DNA from: DASQMT01 sp963835735
GTDB taxonomy: Bacteria; Actinomycetota; Thermoleophilia; Solirubrobacterales; Solirubrobacteraceae
Assembly (NCBI GenBank): GCA_963835735.1
Contig: CAWIGP010000007.1
Span: 186,001 to 250,000, forward strand
Direction: 5' to 3'
Length of the DNA stretch: 64,000 bases
Positions 32,576 to 43,642 of the stretch are shown one piece after another. The first letter of the stretch is position 1, and every line of letters begins with the position of its first letter. Under the pieces are notes generated by a model that saw only the letters and a program-made list of their open reading frames with translations, ran no database searches and had not been told where the DNA came from. A program made the position numbers and the translations under genes.

Positions 32576-32971
32576 ATGCCGACGACCTCCCAGCTGGTGC
32601 GCAAGGGCCGCCAAGCTCCGAAGAAGAAGCTCGCCACCCCCGGCCTGAAGTCGGGCAAGGGCCGCAAGAAGCAGGTGGCCGCCCCCCAGCGCCGCGGCGT
32701 CTGCACGCGTGTCTTCACGACGACGCCGAAGAAGCCGAACTCCGCCCTGCGCAAGGTCTGCCGCGTGCGGCTGACCAACGGCATGGAGGTCACCGCGTAC
32801 ATCCCGGGCGAGGGCCACAACCTGCAGGAGCACTCGGTCGTGCTCGTGCGCGGCGGTCGCGTCAAGGACCTGCCGGGCGTGCGCTACAAGGTCGTGCGCG
32901 GCACGCTCGACGCGGCCGGCGTGTCGGACCGCAAGAAGGCTCGTTCGCAGTACGGCGTGAAGGCCAAGTAG
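32576..32971 (+). CDS. rpsL: 30S ribosomal protein S12
   Basis: A decoding-centre protein of 131 residues starting MPTTSQLVRKGRQAPKKK. The KKPNSALRKVCRVRL segment is normal, including the lysine where streptomycin-resistance changes occur elsewhere. An in-frame ATG at 32564 would add four residues but lies within the putative -10 box, so 32576 is chosen. It is followed by rpsG after two bases. Confidence 0.96.
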   Translation: MPTTSQLVRKGRQAPKKKLATPGLKSGKGRKKQVAAPQRRGVCTRVFTTTPKKPNSALRKVCRVRLTNGMEVTAYIPGEGHNLQEHSVVLVRGGRVKDLPGVRYKVVRGTLDAAGVSDRKKARSQYGVKAK

Positions 32972-32973
32972 TC

Positions 32974-33444
32974 ATGCCCCGCCGTTCCGCCGCCTCCGTC
33001 CGCCCGCTCGACGCGGATCCGATCCACCGCTCCAAGCTCGTCCAGCAGGTCATCAACCGCGTGATGCTGGACGGCAAGAAGTCGACCGCCGAGCGCATCG
33101 TCTACGACGCGCTGGCGATCCTCGCCGAGCGCACCGGCAACGAGCCGGTCGAGTCGCTGGAGACGTCGATCAAGGCGCTCACCCCGGTGCTCGAGGTCCG
33201 GTCCCGCCGCGTCGGCGGCGCGACTTATCAGGTACCGGTCGAGGTGCCCGCCCGTCGCGCGCGCACGCTCGCCGTCCGCTGGCTCGTCGAGTTCGCGCGC
33301 AACCGGCGCGAGAAGTCGATGGCGCAGCGGCTCGCCAACGAGCTCCTCGACGCGCAGTCCCAGCAGGGCGGCGCGTTCAAGCGGAAGGACGACATCTTCC
33401 GCATGGCGCAGGCCAACAAGGCCTACGCCCACTACCGCTGGTAG
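32974..33444 (+). CDS. rpsG: 30S ribosomal protein S7
   Basis: A 156-residue primary assembly protein of the 30S head. It starts MPRRSAASVRPLDADPIHRSKLVQQVINRVM, and the rest is typical, with GGATYQVPVEV and ending AYAHYRW. In most bacteria fusA follows directly. Here a carbonic anhydrase-like gene and a minus-strand membrane protein gene intervene. Confidence 0.97.
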   Translation: MPRRSAASVRPLDADPIHRSKLVQQVINRVMLDGKKSTAERIVYDALAILAERTGNEPVESLETSIKALTPVLEVRSRRVGGATYQVPVEVPARRARTLAVRWLVEFARNRREKSMAQRLANELLDAQSQQGGAFKRKDDIFRMAQANKAYAHYRW

Positions 33445-33457
33445 CGCTACGCCTGCT

Positions 33458-33474
33458 CGCCGCCGCTGGCGGCG
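33458..33474. terminator. Weak hairpin after rpsG
   Basis: CGCCGCC and GGCGGCG form a 7-bp stem with a three-base loop 14 bases after the rpsG stop. No uridine tract follows, so termination would be weak or Rho-assisted. It marks the split in the str operon. Confidence 0.35.
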
Positions 33475-33529
33475 TCCTCGCGGTGCTTGCCAGCGACGAC
33501 GATCGACGCGTTCGCTCCCAGCGGCTGGC

Positions 33530-33535
33530 TAGGGT
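33530..33535 (+). promoter_or_regulatory. -10 box of the carbonic anhydrase-like gene
   Basis: TAGGGT ends six bases before the ATG at 33542, and no ribosome binding site is present. A leaderless transcript is likely. Confidence 0.4.
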
Positions 33536-33541
33536 CCGCGC

Positions 33542-34003
33542 ATGACTGGTAGTTGGGCGCCGTTCGGTCGGACGACCCTGCCCGAGACTGCCGAGCCCGC
33601 GGAGCCGCCGCCCGCGCCGGCGTCCGAGCCGACGGGTATCGCGCTCCCTCGCGAGCCGGCCAGGCGCTTGGCGGTCGTGACCTGCATGGACTCGCGGGTG
33701 GACCCGATCCGCGACCTCGGCCTGGCGCGCGGCGACGCGATGATCCTGCGCAACACCGGCGCGCAGGTGTCCGACGAAGTCGAGCGCTCGCTGCGCTTGG
33801 CGCAGTCCGACCTCGGCGTGCGTGAGGTTTGGCTGATGGCGCACTCGGACTGCGTTGCGCACGACGGCATCGACGAGGTGGCGCGCGACGCGTTGCGTCG
33901 CGGTGCACGTCGGATAGGCAGCGCGCTGCCCGGCGTCAGCGTGCGGATGCTGTTCTTCGACTTCGCGACGCGCTCGGTCGCGTCGGTCGCGCCACGAGCA
34001 TGA
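33542..34003 (+). CDS. Small beta-carbonic anhydrase-like protein
   Basis: A 153-residue protein with the zinc-site pattern of beta-carbonic anhydrases: CMDSR (Cys, Asp-Arg dyad) and a later His-x2-Cys in AHSDC, with RNTGAQV between them. These enzymes hydrate carbon dioxide. The protein is short and has a proline/alanine-rich N-terminus, placing it near the minimal type of the family. Its last 68 bases overlap the 3' end of the convergent membrane protein gene. Confidence 0.75.
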   Translation: MTGSWAPFGRTTLPETAEPAEPPPAPASEPTGIALPREPARRLAVVTCMDSRVDPIRDLGLARGDAMILRNTGAQVSDEVERSLRLAQSDLGVREVWLMAHSDCVAHDGIDEVARDALRRGARRIGSALPGVSVRMLFFDFATRSVASVAPRA

Positions 34004-34406
34004 GCGCGCCGCCGACCAGCGCCGCGCAGCCGCCCGCGATCTCGAGGTAGAGCCCGGCGCGCGGCTCAGCGACGGCTGCGTCGTAGGTCCGCCCGATCAG
34101 CCCTGTCTCGTGCACGTCGGGCAGGTCGACCAGCAAGGCGATCGCGAGCGCCCCCAGCGCGAGCACGAGCACGGCGACCGCGGCCGGGCGCGAGCCGCCG
34201 AGCACCGCGCCGAGCGTCATCACGACGATCGCGACCGCGATCACGGCCTGTGCGTAGCCGTGATGGCCGCCCGTCGAGAACGATCCGCCCTCCGGCACGG
34301 CGGTCACGACGCGCACGTCATAAAGCGTCGAGAGTTCGGCCGCGACGAGCAGCGCGGCACCCGCCAGCGGGAGCGTCAGCAGCGCGAGTCTGAGGGGCGA
34401 GGACAC
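33936..34406 (-). CDS. Four-helix membrane protein, unknown function
   Basis: A 156-residue protein with about four hydrophobic helices (near residues 5-24, 52-70, 76-93 and 122-140) and a basic C-terminal tail. It is not recognised as a named family. GTG at 34406 lies eight bases after a minus-strand TAGGGT box, consistent with a leaderless transcript. It overlaps the carbonic anhydrase-like gene tail to tail. Confidence 0.65.
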   Translation of the reverse strand: MSSPLRLALLTLPLAGAALLVAAELSTLYDVRVVTAVPEGGSFSTGGHHGYAQAVIAVAIVVMTLGAVLGGSRPAAVAVLVLALGALAIALLVDLPDVHETGLIGRTYDAAVAEPRAGLYLEIAGGCAALVGGALMLVARPTRPSASRSRRTASAR

Positions 34407-34414
34407 GGCGCGGA

Positions 34415-34438
34415 ACCCTAGTCGGACGCTGCTACCAT
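34415..34438. promoter_or_regulatory. Divergent -10 boxes: membrane protein and fusA
   Basis: Minus-strand TAGGGT (34420-34415) serves the membrane protein gene. Plus-strand GCTACCAT (box TACCAT, 34433-34438) serves the fusA leader and is identical to the octamer before rpsL. No -35 match was found for either. Confidence 0.5.
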
Positions 34439-34556
34439 CTTCCTTCGCCGCCGGGGCTGCCGCACGTGTGTGTGCGCGCGCTCCGTCGGGCCTGACCCTC
34501 TCATGGAGACCCTCGAGACATAGCCCAATCCCTCGGGCCGTCCTCCATGTGATGTC

Positions 34557-34581
34557 ACGGGCCCGCCGGGCCCGTTTTTTT
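34557..34581 (+). terminator. Intrinsic terminator inside the fusA leader
   Basis: ACGGGCCC (34557-34564) pairs with GGGCCCGT (34568-34575) over a three-base loop and runs into seven consecutive T (34575-34581). It is the only textbook intrinsic terminator in the window. It lies downstream of the presumed fusA promoter and 28 bases before the fusA ATG, so it can act as an attenuator. Upstream copies of CGGGCC (34487-34492 and 34534-34539) could compete for pairing. Confidence 0.7.
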
Positions 34582-34609
34582 GGCCGCAGACAGAGAAAGA
34601 CTCCTTCCC

Positions 34610-36709
<2,100 letters not shown>

Positions 36710-36725
36710 AGGCCCGATAACGCGC

Positions 36726-36731
36726 TAGTCT
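36726..36731 (+). promoter_or_regulatory. -10 box of tuf
   Basis: GCTAGTCT (box TAGTCT) lies 17 bases after the fusA stop and about 80 before tuf. It matches the GCTAnnnT pattern and would give tuf its own promoter within the operon. Confidence 0.5.
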
Positions 36732-36810
36732 GCACGGGTTCGCCTTTCGGGCGGGCCGCCGACGCACGTACCGGGAATTCCACCCAGATTTCGAAAAGGA
36801 GCAACACGAA

Positions 36811-37998
<1,188 letters not shown>

Positions 37999-38054
37999 TA
38001 ACCGGCGCCGGCGCACAGCCGGCGGCCGACCGAAGTCAGATACGACCTATTGGA

Positions 38055-38081
38055 GGCGGGCCCCGGGCCCCGGGGCCCGCC
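38055..38081. terminator. Very stable 12-bp GC hairpin between tuf and rpsJ
   Basis: GGCGGGCCCCGG (38055-38066) pairs perfectly with CCGGGGCCCGCC (38070-38081) over a three-base loop. Only TTCT follows, so it may be a pause, a processing site or a terminator that separates tuf from the S10 operon. Confidence 0.6.
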
Positions 38082-38124
38082 TTCTACGCGCAAGAGACAC
38101 GAGAGAGAACAGACCGGACACAAC

Positions 38125-38454
38125 GTGGCAACCGCCCAGCAGAACAAGATTCGCATCCGCTTGAAGGCCTACGACTCCTCGGCCATCGAAACGGCGGCCA
38201 AGGAGATCGTGGAGACCGCGACGCGGACGGGCGCGACCGTGTCCGGCCCTGTGCCCCTGCCGACCGAGAAGAACGTCTACGCGGTGATCAAGTCGCCGTT
38301 CAAGGACAAGGACTCGCAGGAGCACTTCGAGATCCGCACCCACAAGCGCCTGATCGACATCCACCAGCCGACGCCGAAGACGGTCGACTCGCTCCAGCGG
38401 CTCGACCACCTGCCCGCCGGCGTGGACATCGAGATCCGGCTCGCCTTCGGCTAG
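38125..38454 (+). CDS. rpsJ: 30S ribosomal protein S10
   Basis: A 109-residue 30S head protein that also binds NusB. It has the typical IRIRLKAYDSSAIETAAKEIV start and THKRLIDIHQPTPKTVDSLQRL. The GTG at 38125 is chosen because it begins the conserved sequence. The frame is open further upstream into the GC hairpin, where initiation is unlikely. It heads the S10 ribosomal operon. Confidence 0.97.
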   Translation: MATAQQNKIRIRLKAYDSSAIETAAKEIVETATRTGATVSGPVPLPTEKNVYAVIKSPFKDKDSQEHFEIRTHKRLIDIHQPTPKTVDSLQRLDHLPAGVDIEIRLAFG

Positions 38455-38460
38455 ACGACC

Positions 38461-39078
38461 ATGCCCGCCATCCTCGCCAAGAAGATCGGAATGACCCAGC
38501 GGTTCCTCGAGGACGGCCGCGTCGAGCGCGTGACCGTGCTCGAGGCGGGCCCGTGTCCGGTGACCGCGATCCGCACGAGCGACGTCGACGGCTACGAGGC
38601 CGTCCAGCTCGGCTTCGGCGCCGTGCGCGAGAAGGCGCTTTCCAAGCCCGAGCTCGGCCACCTCAAGAAGGTCGACGCGCCGCCCGTGCGCACGCTCGCC
38701 GAGTTCCGCGACGAGGCCGGCGAGTTGACCCTCGGCGACACCGTCACCGTCGAGGCGTTCGAGGTCGGCCAGACCGTCAAGGTCTCCGGCGTCTCGAAGG
38801 GCAAGGGCTTCCAGGGCACGATCAAGCGACACAACTTCAGCGCCGGTCCGAAGTCGCACGGCTCGCACAACGTGCGCGCGCCGGGTTCGATCGGCGCGTC
38901 GGCGACGCCCTCGCGCGTGTTCAAGGGCATCCGCGGGCCGGGCCACATGGGCGCGAAGCGCGTGACCCAGCGCGGCCTGGAGGTCGTCGAGCTGATCCCC
39001 GGCCAGAACCTGATGCTCCTGCGTGGCTCGGTCCCCGGGCCCAAGGGAGCCACCGTGGAGGTGCGCACCGATGGCTGA
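38461..39078 (+). CDS. rplC: 50S ribosomal protein L3
   Basis: A 205-residue early assembly protein near the peptidyl transferase centre. It starts MPAILAKKIGMTQRF and contains the conserved loop KGKGFQGTIKRHNFSAGPKSHGSH and GHMGAKRVTQRGL. It follows rpsJ after six bases and its TGA overlaps the rplD start by eight bases. Confidence 0.98.
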   Translation: MPAILAKKIGMTQRFLEDGRVERVTVLEAGPCPVTAIRTSDVDGYEAVQLGFGAVREKALSKPELGHLKKVDAPPVRTLAEFRDEAGELTLGDTVTVEAFEVGQTVKVSGVSKGKGFQGTIKRHNFSAGPKSHGSHNVRAPGSIGASATPSRVFKGIRGPGHMGAKRVTQRGLEVVELIPGQNLMLLRGSVPGPKGATVEVRTDG

Positions 39079-39709
39079 TGCCACGATCCTCGGGGGGACG
39101 GGCAAGCTGAAGCTCGACGCCGACGTGTTCGGCGCGCCGTTCAACGGTCCGCTCGTACACGAGACCGTCGTGGCAGAGCTGGCCGCGCGGCGGCGGGGCA
39201 CGCACGCGACCAAGACGCGCGGCATGGTCCGCGGCGGCGGCGCGAAGCCGTGGCGCCAGAAGGGCACCGGCCGCGCCCGCGCCGGCTCGTCGCGCTCGCC
39301 GCTGTGGAGCGGCGGCGGCACGGTCTTCGGGCCGACCCCTCGTCACTACGTCGTCAAGGTCAACCGCAAGGCGCGTCGCGCCGCGCTGCGCTGCGTGCTC
39401 TCGCTGCACGCCGAGCGCGGCTCGCTGTTCGGCGTCGACGCCGGTGCGTTCGACGCGCCGTCGACCAAGCAGGCCGCCGGCCTGCTGGCCGACGCGAGCG
39501 GCGGCGCCACGCTCGTGGTGCTGACGGCCGACGAGGCGCTCGCCGCGAAGTCGTTCCGCAACCTCGCGAACGTGCAGGTGCTCGACGCGGAGAACGCAGC
39601 CGTCGCCGACATCGTGAGGCCGGCCACGCTCGTCGCCTCGCAGGCGGCGATCGACGCGCTGACCGCGCGGGCCTCCAAGCAGCGTGCGAAGGCGCAGGAG
39701 GTGGCGTGA
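39071..39709 (+). CDS. rplD: 50S ribosomal protein L4
   Basis: A 212-residue protein lining the nascent-chain tunnel. The extended loop contains GMVRGGGAKPWRQKGTGRARAGSSRSPLW, as expected. The chosen ATG at 39071 overlaps rplC and its stop overlaps the rplW ATG. In some bacteria L4 represses the S10 operon; no such leader was identified here. Confidence 0.97.
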   Translation: MADATILGGTGKLKLDADVFGAPFNGPLVHETVVAELAARRRGTHATKTRGMVRGGGAKPWRQKGTGRARAGSSRSPLWSGGGTVFGPTPRHYVVKVNRKARRAALRCVLSLHAERGSLFGVDAGAFDAPSTKQAAGLLADASGGATLVVLTADEALAAKSFRNLANVQVLDAENAAVADIVRPATLVASQAAIDALTARASKQRAKAQEVA

Positions 39710-40005
39710 TGGAACCGAGCCAGGTGATCATCCGGCCCGTCGTCTCCGAGAAGTCGTACGTGCTCGCGACGGCCGACAAGTACACGTTCCGCGTGCACAA
39801 GGACGCGCACAAGACGCAGATCAAGCAGGCCGTCGAGGCGCTGTTCGACGTCACCGTGCTCGAGGTCCGCACGTCCGCCGTGCCCTCCAAGCCGAAGCGG
39901 CGCGGGTTCACCTCGGGCCGTACCCGGGAGTGGAAGAAGGCCATCGTGCAGGTGCGCGAGGGCGACTCGATCCCGATCTTCCAGGGCCTGGAGGCCGAGC
40001 TGTAA
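39709..40005 (+). CDS. rplW: 50S ribosomal protein L23
   Basis: A 98-residue protein at the tunnel exit that docks trigger factor and SRP. It contains IIRPVVSEKSY, KYTFRVHKDAHKTQIKQAVEALF and the basic loop RRGFTSGRTREWKKA. Both ends overlap neighbours (TGATG with rplD and TAATG with rplB), so translation is coupled. Confidence 0.97.
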   Translation: MEPSQVIIRPVVSEKSYVLATADKYTFRVHKDAHKTQIKQAVEALFDVTVLEVRTSAVPSKPKRRGFTSGRTREWKKAIVQVREGDSIPIFQGLEAEL

Positions 40006-40850
40006 TGCCGATCCGCAAGCCCAAGCCCACCTCGCCTGGACGGCGCTTCGTCACGTACCCGGACTTCGCGGAGATCACGAAGTCCGAGCCGGAGAAGTCG
40101 CTCGTCGAGGGCCTCAAGAAGAGCGGCGGGCGCAATGTGAACGGACGCAAGACCGCCCGGCACCGCGGCGGCGGCGCCAAGCGGCTGTACCGCAAGATCG
40201 ACTTCAAGCGCCGCAAGGACGGGGTCCCCGCCCGCGTGGCCGCGATCGAGTACGACCCGAACCGGTCTGCGTACATCGCGCTGCTGCACTACGTCGACGG
40301 TGCGAAGAGCTACATCCTGGCGCCGCACCGCCTGCGGGTCGGCATGGTCGTCGAGTCCGGCCCGAACGCCGACATCACAGTCGGCAACGCACTGCCGCTC
40401 GCCAGTATCCCGGTCGGCACCGTGGTCCACAACGTCGAGCTGCAGCCGGGTCGCGGCGGCCAGCTGGCCCGCTCTGCCGGCGCGGGCGTACAGCTGATGG
40501 CGAAGGAGGGCGATTACGCGACCCTGCGCCTGCCGTCCGGCGAGATGCGAATGGTCCGGACCGAGTGCCGCGCGACCGTGGGAACGATCGGCAACGCCGA
40601 CCACCAGAACATCACCGTGGGCAAGGCCGGCCGCAAGCGCCACATGGGCGTGCGCCCGCAGACGCGCGGCACCGCCATGAACCCGGTCGACCACCCGCAC
40701 GGCGGGGGCGAGGGCGCCGGGCCGCTGGGCAACCACCCGCAGACGCCCTGGGGCGTGCCGACGATCGGCTACCGCACCCGCGAGAAGGGCAAGCAGTCCG
40801 ACCGCTACATCGTCCGCGGCCGCCGCCGTGGCAAGAAGGGCAGCCGCTGA
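40005..40850 (+). CDS. rplB: 50S ribosomal protein L2
   Basis: A 281-residue protein needed for subunit association and peptidyl transfer. It has KPTSPGRRF near the start, GRNNxGR-like SGGRNVNGRKTARHRGGG, and the functional C-terminal loop AMNPVDHPHGGGEG with the conserved histidine. The start overlaps the rplW stop and its stop overlaps the rpsS start. Confidence 0.98.
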   Translation: MPIRKPKPTSPGRRFVTYPDFAEITKSEPEKSLVEGLKKSGGRNVNGRKTARHRGGGAKRLYRKIDFKRRKDGVPARVAAIEYDPNRSAYIALLHYVDGAKSYILAPHRLRVGMVVESGPNADITVGNALPLASIPVGTVVHNVELQPGRGGQLARSAGAGVQLMAKEGDYATLRLPSGEMRMVRTECRATVGTIGNADHQNITVGKAGRKRHMGVRPQTRGTAMNPVDHPHGGGEGAGPLGNHPQTPWGVPTIGYRTREKGKQSDRYIVRGRRRGKKGSR

Positions 40851-41122
40851 TGTCACGTTCATCCAAGAAGGGGCCGTGGGCCGAGGATCGGCTCATGCAG
40901 CGCATCGAGCAGATGAACACCTCCGGGTCCAAGACCATGATCAGGACCTGGTCGCGGACCTCCACGATCTTCCCCGACATGGTCGGGCACACGATCGCCG
41001 TCCACGATGGGCGCAGGCACGTCCCGGTGTTCGTGTCCGAGTCGATGGTCGGCCACAAGCTCGGTGAGTTCGCGCCGACGCGCACCTACCGCGGCCACGA
41101 GAAGTCCGGCAGGGTCCGATGA
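40850..41122 (+). CDS. rpsS: 30S ribosomal protein S19
   Basis: A 90-residue 30S head protein that pairs with S13. It starts MSRSSKKGPWAEDRLM and has GHTIAVHDGRRHVPVFVSESMVGHKLGEFAPTR, which is standard. Its last four bases overlap the ATG of the extended rplV. Confidence 0.98.
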   Translation: MSRSSKKGPWAEDRLMQRIEQMNTSGSKTMIRTWSRTSTIFPDMVGHTIAVHDGRRHVPVFVSESMVGHKLGEFAPTRTYRGHEKSGRVR

Positions 41123-42081
41123 CCGACGAGAAGAAGAACGACGAGCAGCTCGAGCGCGCCGACGAGGAAGCGGCGCGCGCGGCTGCCGCGGCCGAGGAGG
41201 CCGTCGAGGCCGCCGGCGACGACTCGCCGGCTGCGGCCGAGGCGGTCGAGGCCGCCGAGCAGGCCGAGGCGGCCGCGGAGGCGGCTGCCGAAAAGCCCAA
41301 GCCGAAGCGCGCCCGCAAGGCCCGCGAGGCCGAGGTCGCCGCCGACCAGGCCGAGCAGGCCGCCGACGAGGCGGTCGAGCAGGCCAAGCCCAAGCCGAAG
41401 CGGTCGCGCAAGAAGGCCGCGCCGAAAGCCGCAGAGCCGGTGGCGGAGGCTGCGGCGGACGAGCCCACGGCCGAGGCCGAGGCCGGTGCAGCGGTGGCCG
41501 AGCCGGCCGCCGAGGAGCCCGTGGCCGAGGCCGAGGAGCCGGTGGCCGAGGCCGAGGAGCCGGTGGCCGAAGAGGCCGAGGCTCAGGAGCCGGTGGCCGA
41601 AGAGGCCGAGGCTGAGGACGCCGTTGCCGAAGAGGCCGAGGCTGAAGAGGCCGAGGCCGAGGCCGAGACCGAGGAGGCCGAGGCGCCCGCCGAGCCCGCG
41701 CCCACCCGCCGGCGCGACCAGCGCCGCGAGGTGCCCGCCGGCGTCGAGGTCCGCGCCCAGGCCAAGTACGTGCGCACGTCCGCACGCAAGGCGCGCCTGG
41801 TCTGCGACCACATCCGCGGCAAGGACGTCGCCGAAGCGCGCGCGATCCTCGCGTTCACGCCGCGCGCGGCCGCCAAGGACTGGGCCAAGCTGCTCGAGTC
41901 CGCGGTCGCGAACGCGGAGCACAACCACGAACTGGTCGGCGAGGATCTGCGGATCACCGCGGTCTACGCCGACGAGGGGCCGACGCTCAAGCGCTTCCGG
42001 CCCCGTGCAATGGGACGCGCGACCCGGATCCGCAAGCGCACCTCCCACCTGACGATCACGCTCACCCCGAAGGAGCTCTAG
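41119..42081 (+). CDS. rplV: 50S ribosomal protein L22 with about 200-residue Ala/Glu/Lys extension
   Basis: The L22 core that lines the exit tunnel occupies roughly residues 210-320 (AKYVRTSARKARLVCDHIRGK through GRATRIRKRTSHLTITL). It is preceded by about 200 low-complexity residues. These begin with acidic/alanine helices, then two lysine-rich blocks (EKPKPKRARK and KPKPKRSRKK), then tandem EEPVAEAEEP-like repeats encoded by near-identical DNA at about 41511-41690. Standard L22 is about 110-130 residues. The ATG at 41119 overlaps rpsS, but a start nearer the core cannot be ruled out. Confidence 0.9.
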   Translation: MTDEKKNDEQLERADEEAARAAAAAEEAVEAAGDDSPAAAEAVEAAEQAEAAAEAAAEKPKPKRARKAREAEVAADQAEQAADEAVEQAKPKPKRSRKKAAPKAAEPVAEAAADEPTAEAEAGAAVAEPAAEEPVAEAEEPVAEAEEPVAEEAEAQEPVAEEAEAEDAVAEEAEAEEAEAEAETEEAEAPAEPAPTRRRDQRREVPAGVEVRAQAKYVRTSARKARLVCDHIRGKDVAEARAILAFTPRAAAKDWAKLLESAVANAEHNHELVGEDLRITAVYADEGPTLKRFRPRAMGRATRIRKRTSHLTITLTPKEL

Positions 42082-42084
42082 AGC

Positions 42085-42972
42085 ATGGGGCAGAAGGTAC
42101 ATCCCGAAGCCATGCGCGTGGGGTACATCCACGACTGGAAGTCGAACTGGTTCAACGAGCGCCACTTCTCCGACTTCCTGATCGAGGACGTGCGCATCCG
42201 CGACCACATCACCGGCAAGCTGGCGCACGCCGGCCTCTCGGATATCACGATCCGCAAGGACGCGGCCGAGGTCGAGGTGAACATCCACACCGCGCGGCCC
42301 GGCATCGTGATCGGCAAGTCCGGCTCGGAGGTCGACGCGCTGCGGCGCGATCTGCACCGCCTGACCGGCAAGGCGATCAAGGTCAACATCCTCGAGATCA
42401 AGCGCCCCGAGCTCGACGCGAAGCTGGTCGCCCAGTCGATCGCCGAGCAGCTCGTGAACCGCGTGGCGTTCCGGCGCGCGATGAAGCGCGCGCTCACGAG
42501 CGCGATGCGCTCGGGCGCCAAGGGCTGCAAGATCCAGGTGTCGGGCCGCCTCGGCGGCGCCGAGATGGCGCGCACCGAGATGTACAACGACGGCCGCGTG
42601 CCGCTGCACACGCTGCGCGCGGACATCGACTACGGCTTCTACGAGGCACGCACGACGTTCGGCCGCATCGGCGTCAAGTGCTGGATCAACAAGGGCGAGA
42701 TCATGCCCGCCGGCTACACCGGCACCGACCTCACCTCGCTGGACGAGCCCGGCCCCGGCGGCCGCGACGATCGCGACGATCGCCGCGGCGGGCGTGACGG
42801 CCGCGACGGCCGGCGCGGCCGGCGCGACGGCGGCGGCGGCGGAGGCCGTGGCGGCGGCGGGCGCGGCGGCCAGGGTGGCCGCGGCGGCGGAGGCCGTGGC
42901 GGCGGCGGGCGCGGCGGCCAGGGTGGCCGCGGCGGCGGCCGTCCCGACCTGAGCGGAGGGATCAGCCGGTAA
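42085..42972 (+). CDS. rpsC: 30S ribosomal protein S3 with Arg-Gly-rich tail
   Basis: A 295-residue mRNA-entry-channel protein. Residues 1-220 are normal S3, with GQKVHPEAMRVGYIHDW, the KH-domain loop VIGKSGSEVDALR and WINKGEIMP. About 70 residues of Arg/Asp- and then Gly/Arg-rich sequence follow, resembling RGG RNA-binding tails. The coding DNA contains two 48-base repeats (42841-42936). TAATG overlaps rplP. Confidence 0.96.
   Translation: MGQKVHPEAMRVGYIHDWKSNWFNERHFSDFLIEDVRIRDHITGKLAHAGLSDITIRKDAAEVEVNIHTARPGIVIGKSGSEVDALRRDLHRLTGKAIKVNILEIKRPELDAKLVAQSIAEQLVNRVAFRRAMKRALTSAMRSGAKGCKIQVSGRLGGAEMARTEMYNDGRVPLHTLRADIDYGFYEARTTFGRIGVKCWINKGEIMPAGYTGTDLTSLDEPGPGGRDDRDDRRGGRDGRDGRRGRRDGGGGGGRGGGGRGGQGGRGGGGRGGGGRGGQGGRGGGRPDLSGGISR
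42841..42936 (+). repeat. 48-bp tandem duplication in the S3 tail
   Basis: The 48 bases from 42841 recur from 42889 without visible change, each encoding a 16-residue Gly/Arg/Gln unit. Perfect identity, including silent positions, suggests a recent duplication or ongoing length change. Confidence 0.8.
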
Positions 42973-43394
42973 TGCTCTCTCCCAAGCGCGTCAAGTTCCG
43001 CCGGCAGCACCGCGGGCGCAAGCCCGGGCTGTCGCGCGGCCAGCAGCAGGTCGCGTTCGGCGAGTACGGCCTGAAGGCGCTCGAGGCCGGTTGGCTCACG
43101 AACCGCCAGATCGAGGCTGCTCGTATCGCGATGACCCGCAAGATCAAGCGCGGCGGCAAGGTGTGGATCAACGTCTACCCGGACAAGCCGTTTACGAAGA
43201 AGCCGGCCGAGACCCGCATGGGCTCCGGCAAGGGCTCTCCGGAGGGCTGGGTCGCCGTCGTCAAGCCGGGCCGCGTGATGTTCGAGCTCGCCGGCGTGCC
43301 GGAGCCGCTCGCCCGCGAGGCGATGCGCCTGGCCGGCCACAAGCTCCCCGTCAAGACCAAGTTCGTCATGCGCGAGGACCTGGAACACGCCTGA
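42972..43394 (+). CDS. rplP: 50S ribosomal protein L16
   Basis: A 140-residue protein near the A-site tRNA elbow. It starts MLSPKRVKFRRQHRGRKPGL and has INVYPDKPFTKKPAETRMGSGKG, all typical. The ATG overlaps the rpsC stop and its TGA overlaps the rpmC ATG. Confidence 0.98.
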   Translation: MLSPKRVKFRRQHRGRKPGLSRGQQQVAFGEYGLKALEAGWLTNRQIEAARIAMTRKIKRGGKVWINVYPDKPFTKKPAETRMGSGKGSPEGWVAVVKPGRVMFELAGVPEPLAREAMRLAGHKLPVKTKFVMREDLEHA

Positions 43395-43642
43395 TGAGGA
43401 CCCAGGACCTGCACGATCTCGACGAGAAGACGCTGCGCGAGCACGTTGCCACCGCGCGGCGCGACCTGTTCGGCCTGCGCATGCAGCACGCCACCGGCGA
43501 GCTGGAGAACACGGCCGGCCTGAAGACCGCAAAGCGAGACCTCGCGCGCGCGCTCACCGTCGCGCGGCAGCGGGGCCTCGACCCGAACGTGAGCGCTGAG
43601 CGCGACGAGGCGCCGAGCGCCGGAGGCAGTGACGATGGCTGA
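43394..43642 (+). CDS. rpmC: 50S ribosomal protein L29
   Basis: An 82-residue protein of the tunnel exit. The helical hairpin sequence LHDLDEKTLREHVATARRDLFGLRMQHATGELENT is recognisable. The C-terminal 15 residues or so are an acidic/serine extension. It overlaps rplP at its start and the rpsQ start by eight bases at its end. Confidence 0.95.
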   Translation: MRTQDLHDLDEKTLREHVATARRDLFGLRMQHATGELENTAGLKTAKRDLARALTVARQRGLDPNVSAERDEAPSAGGSDDG

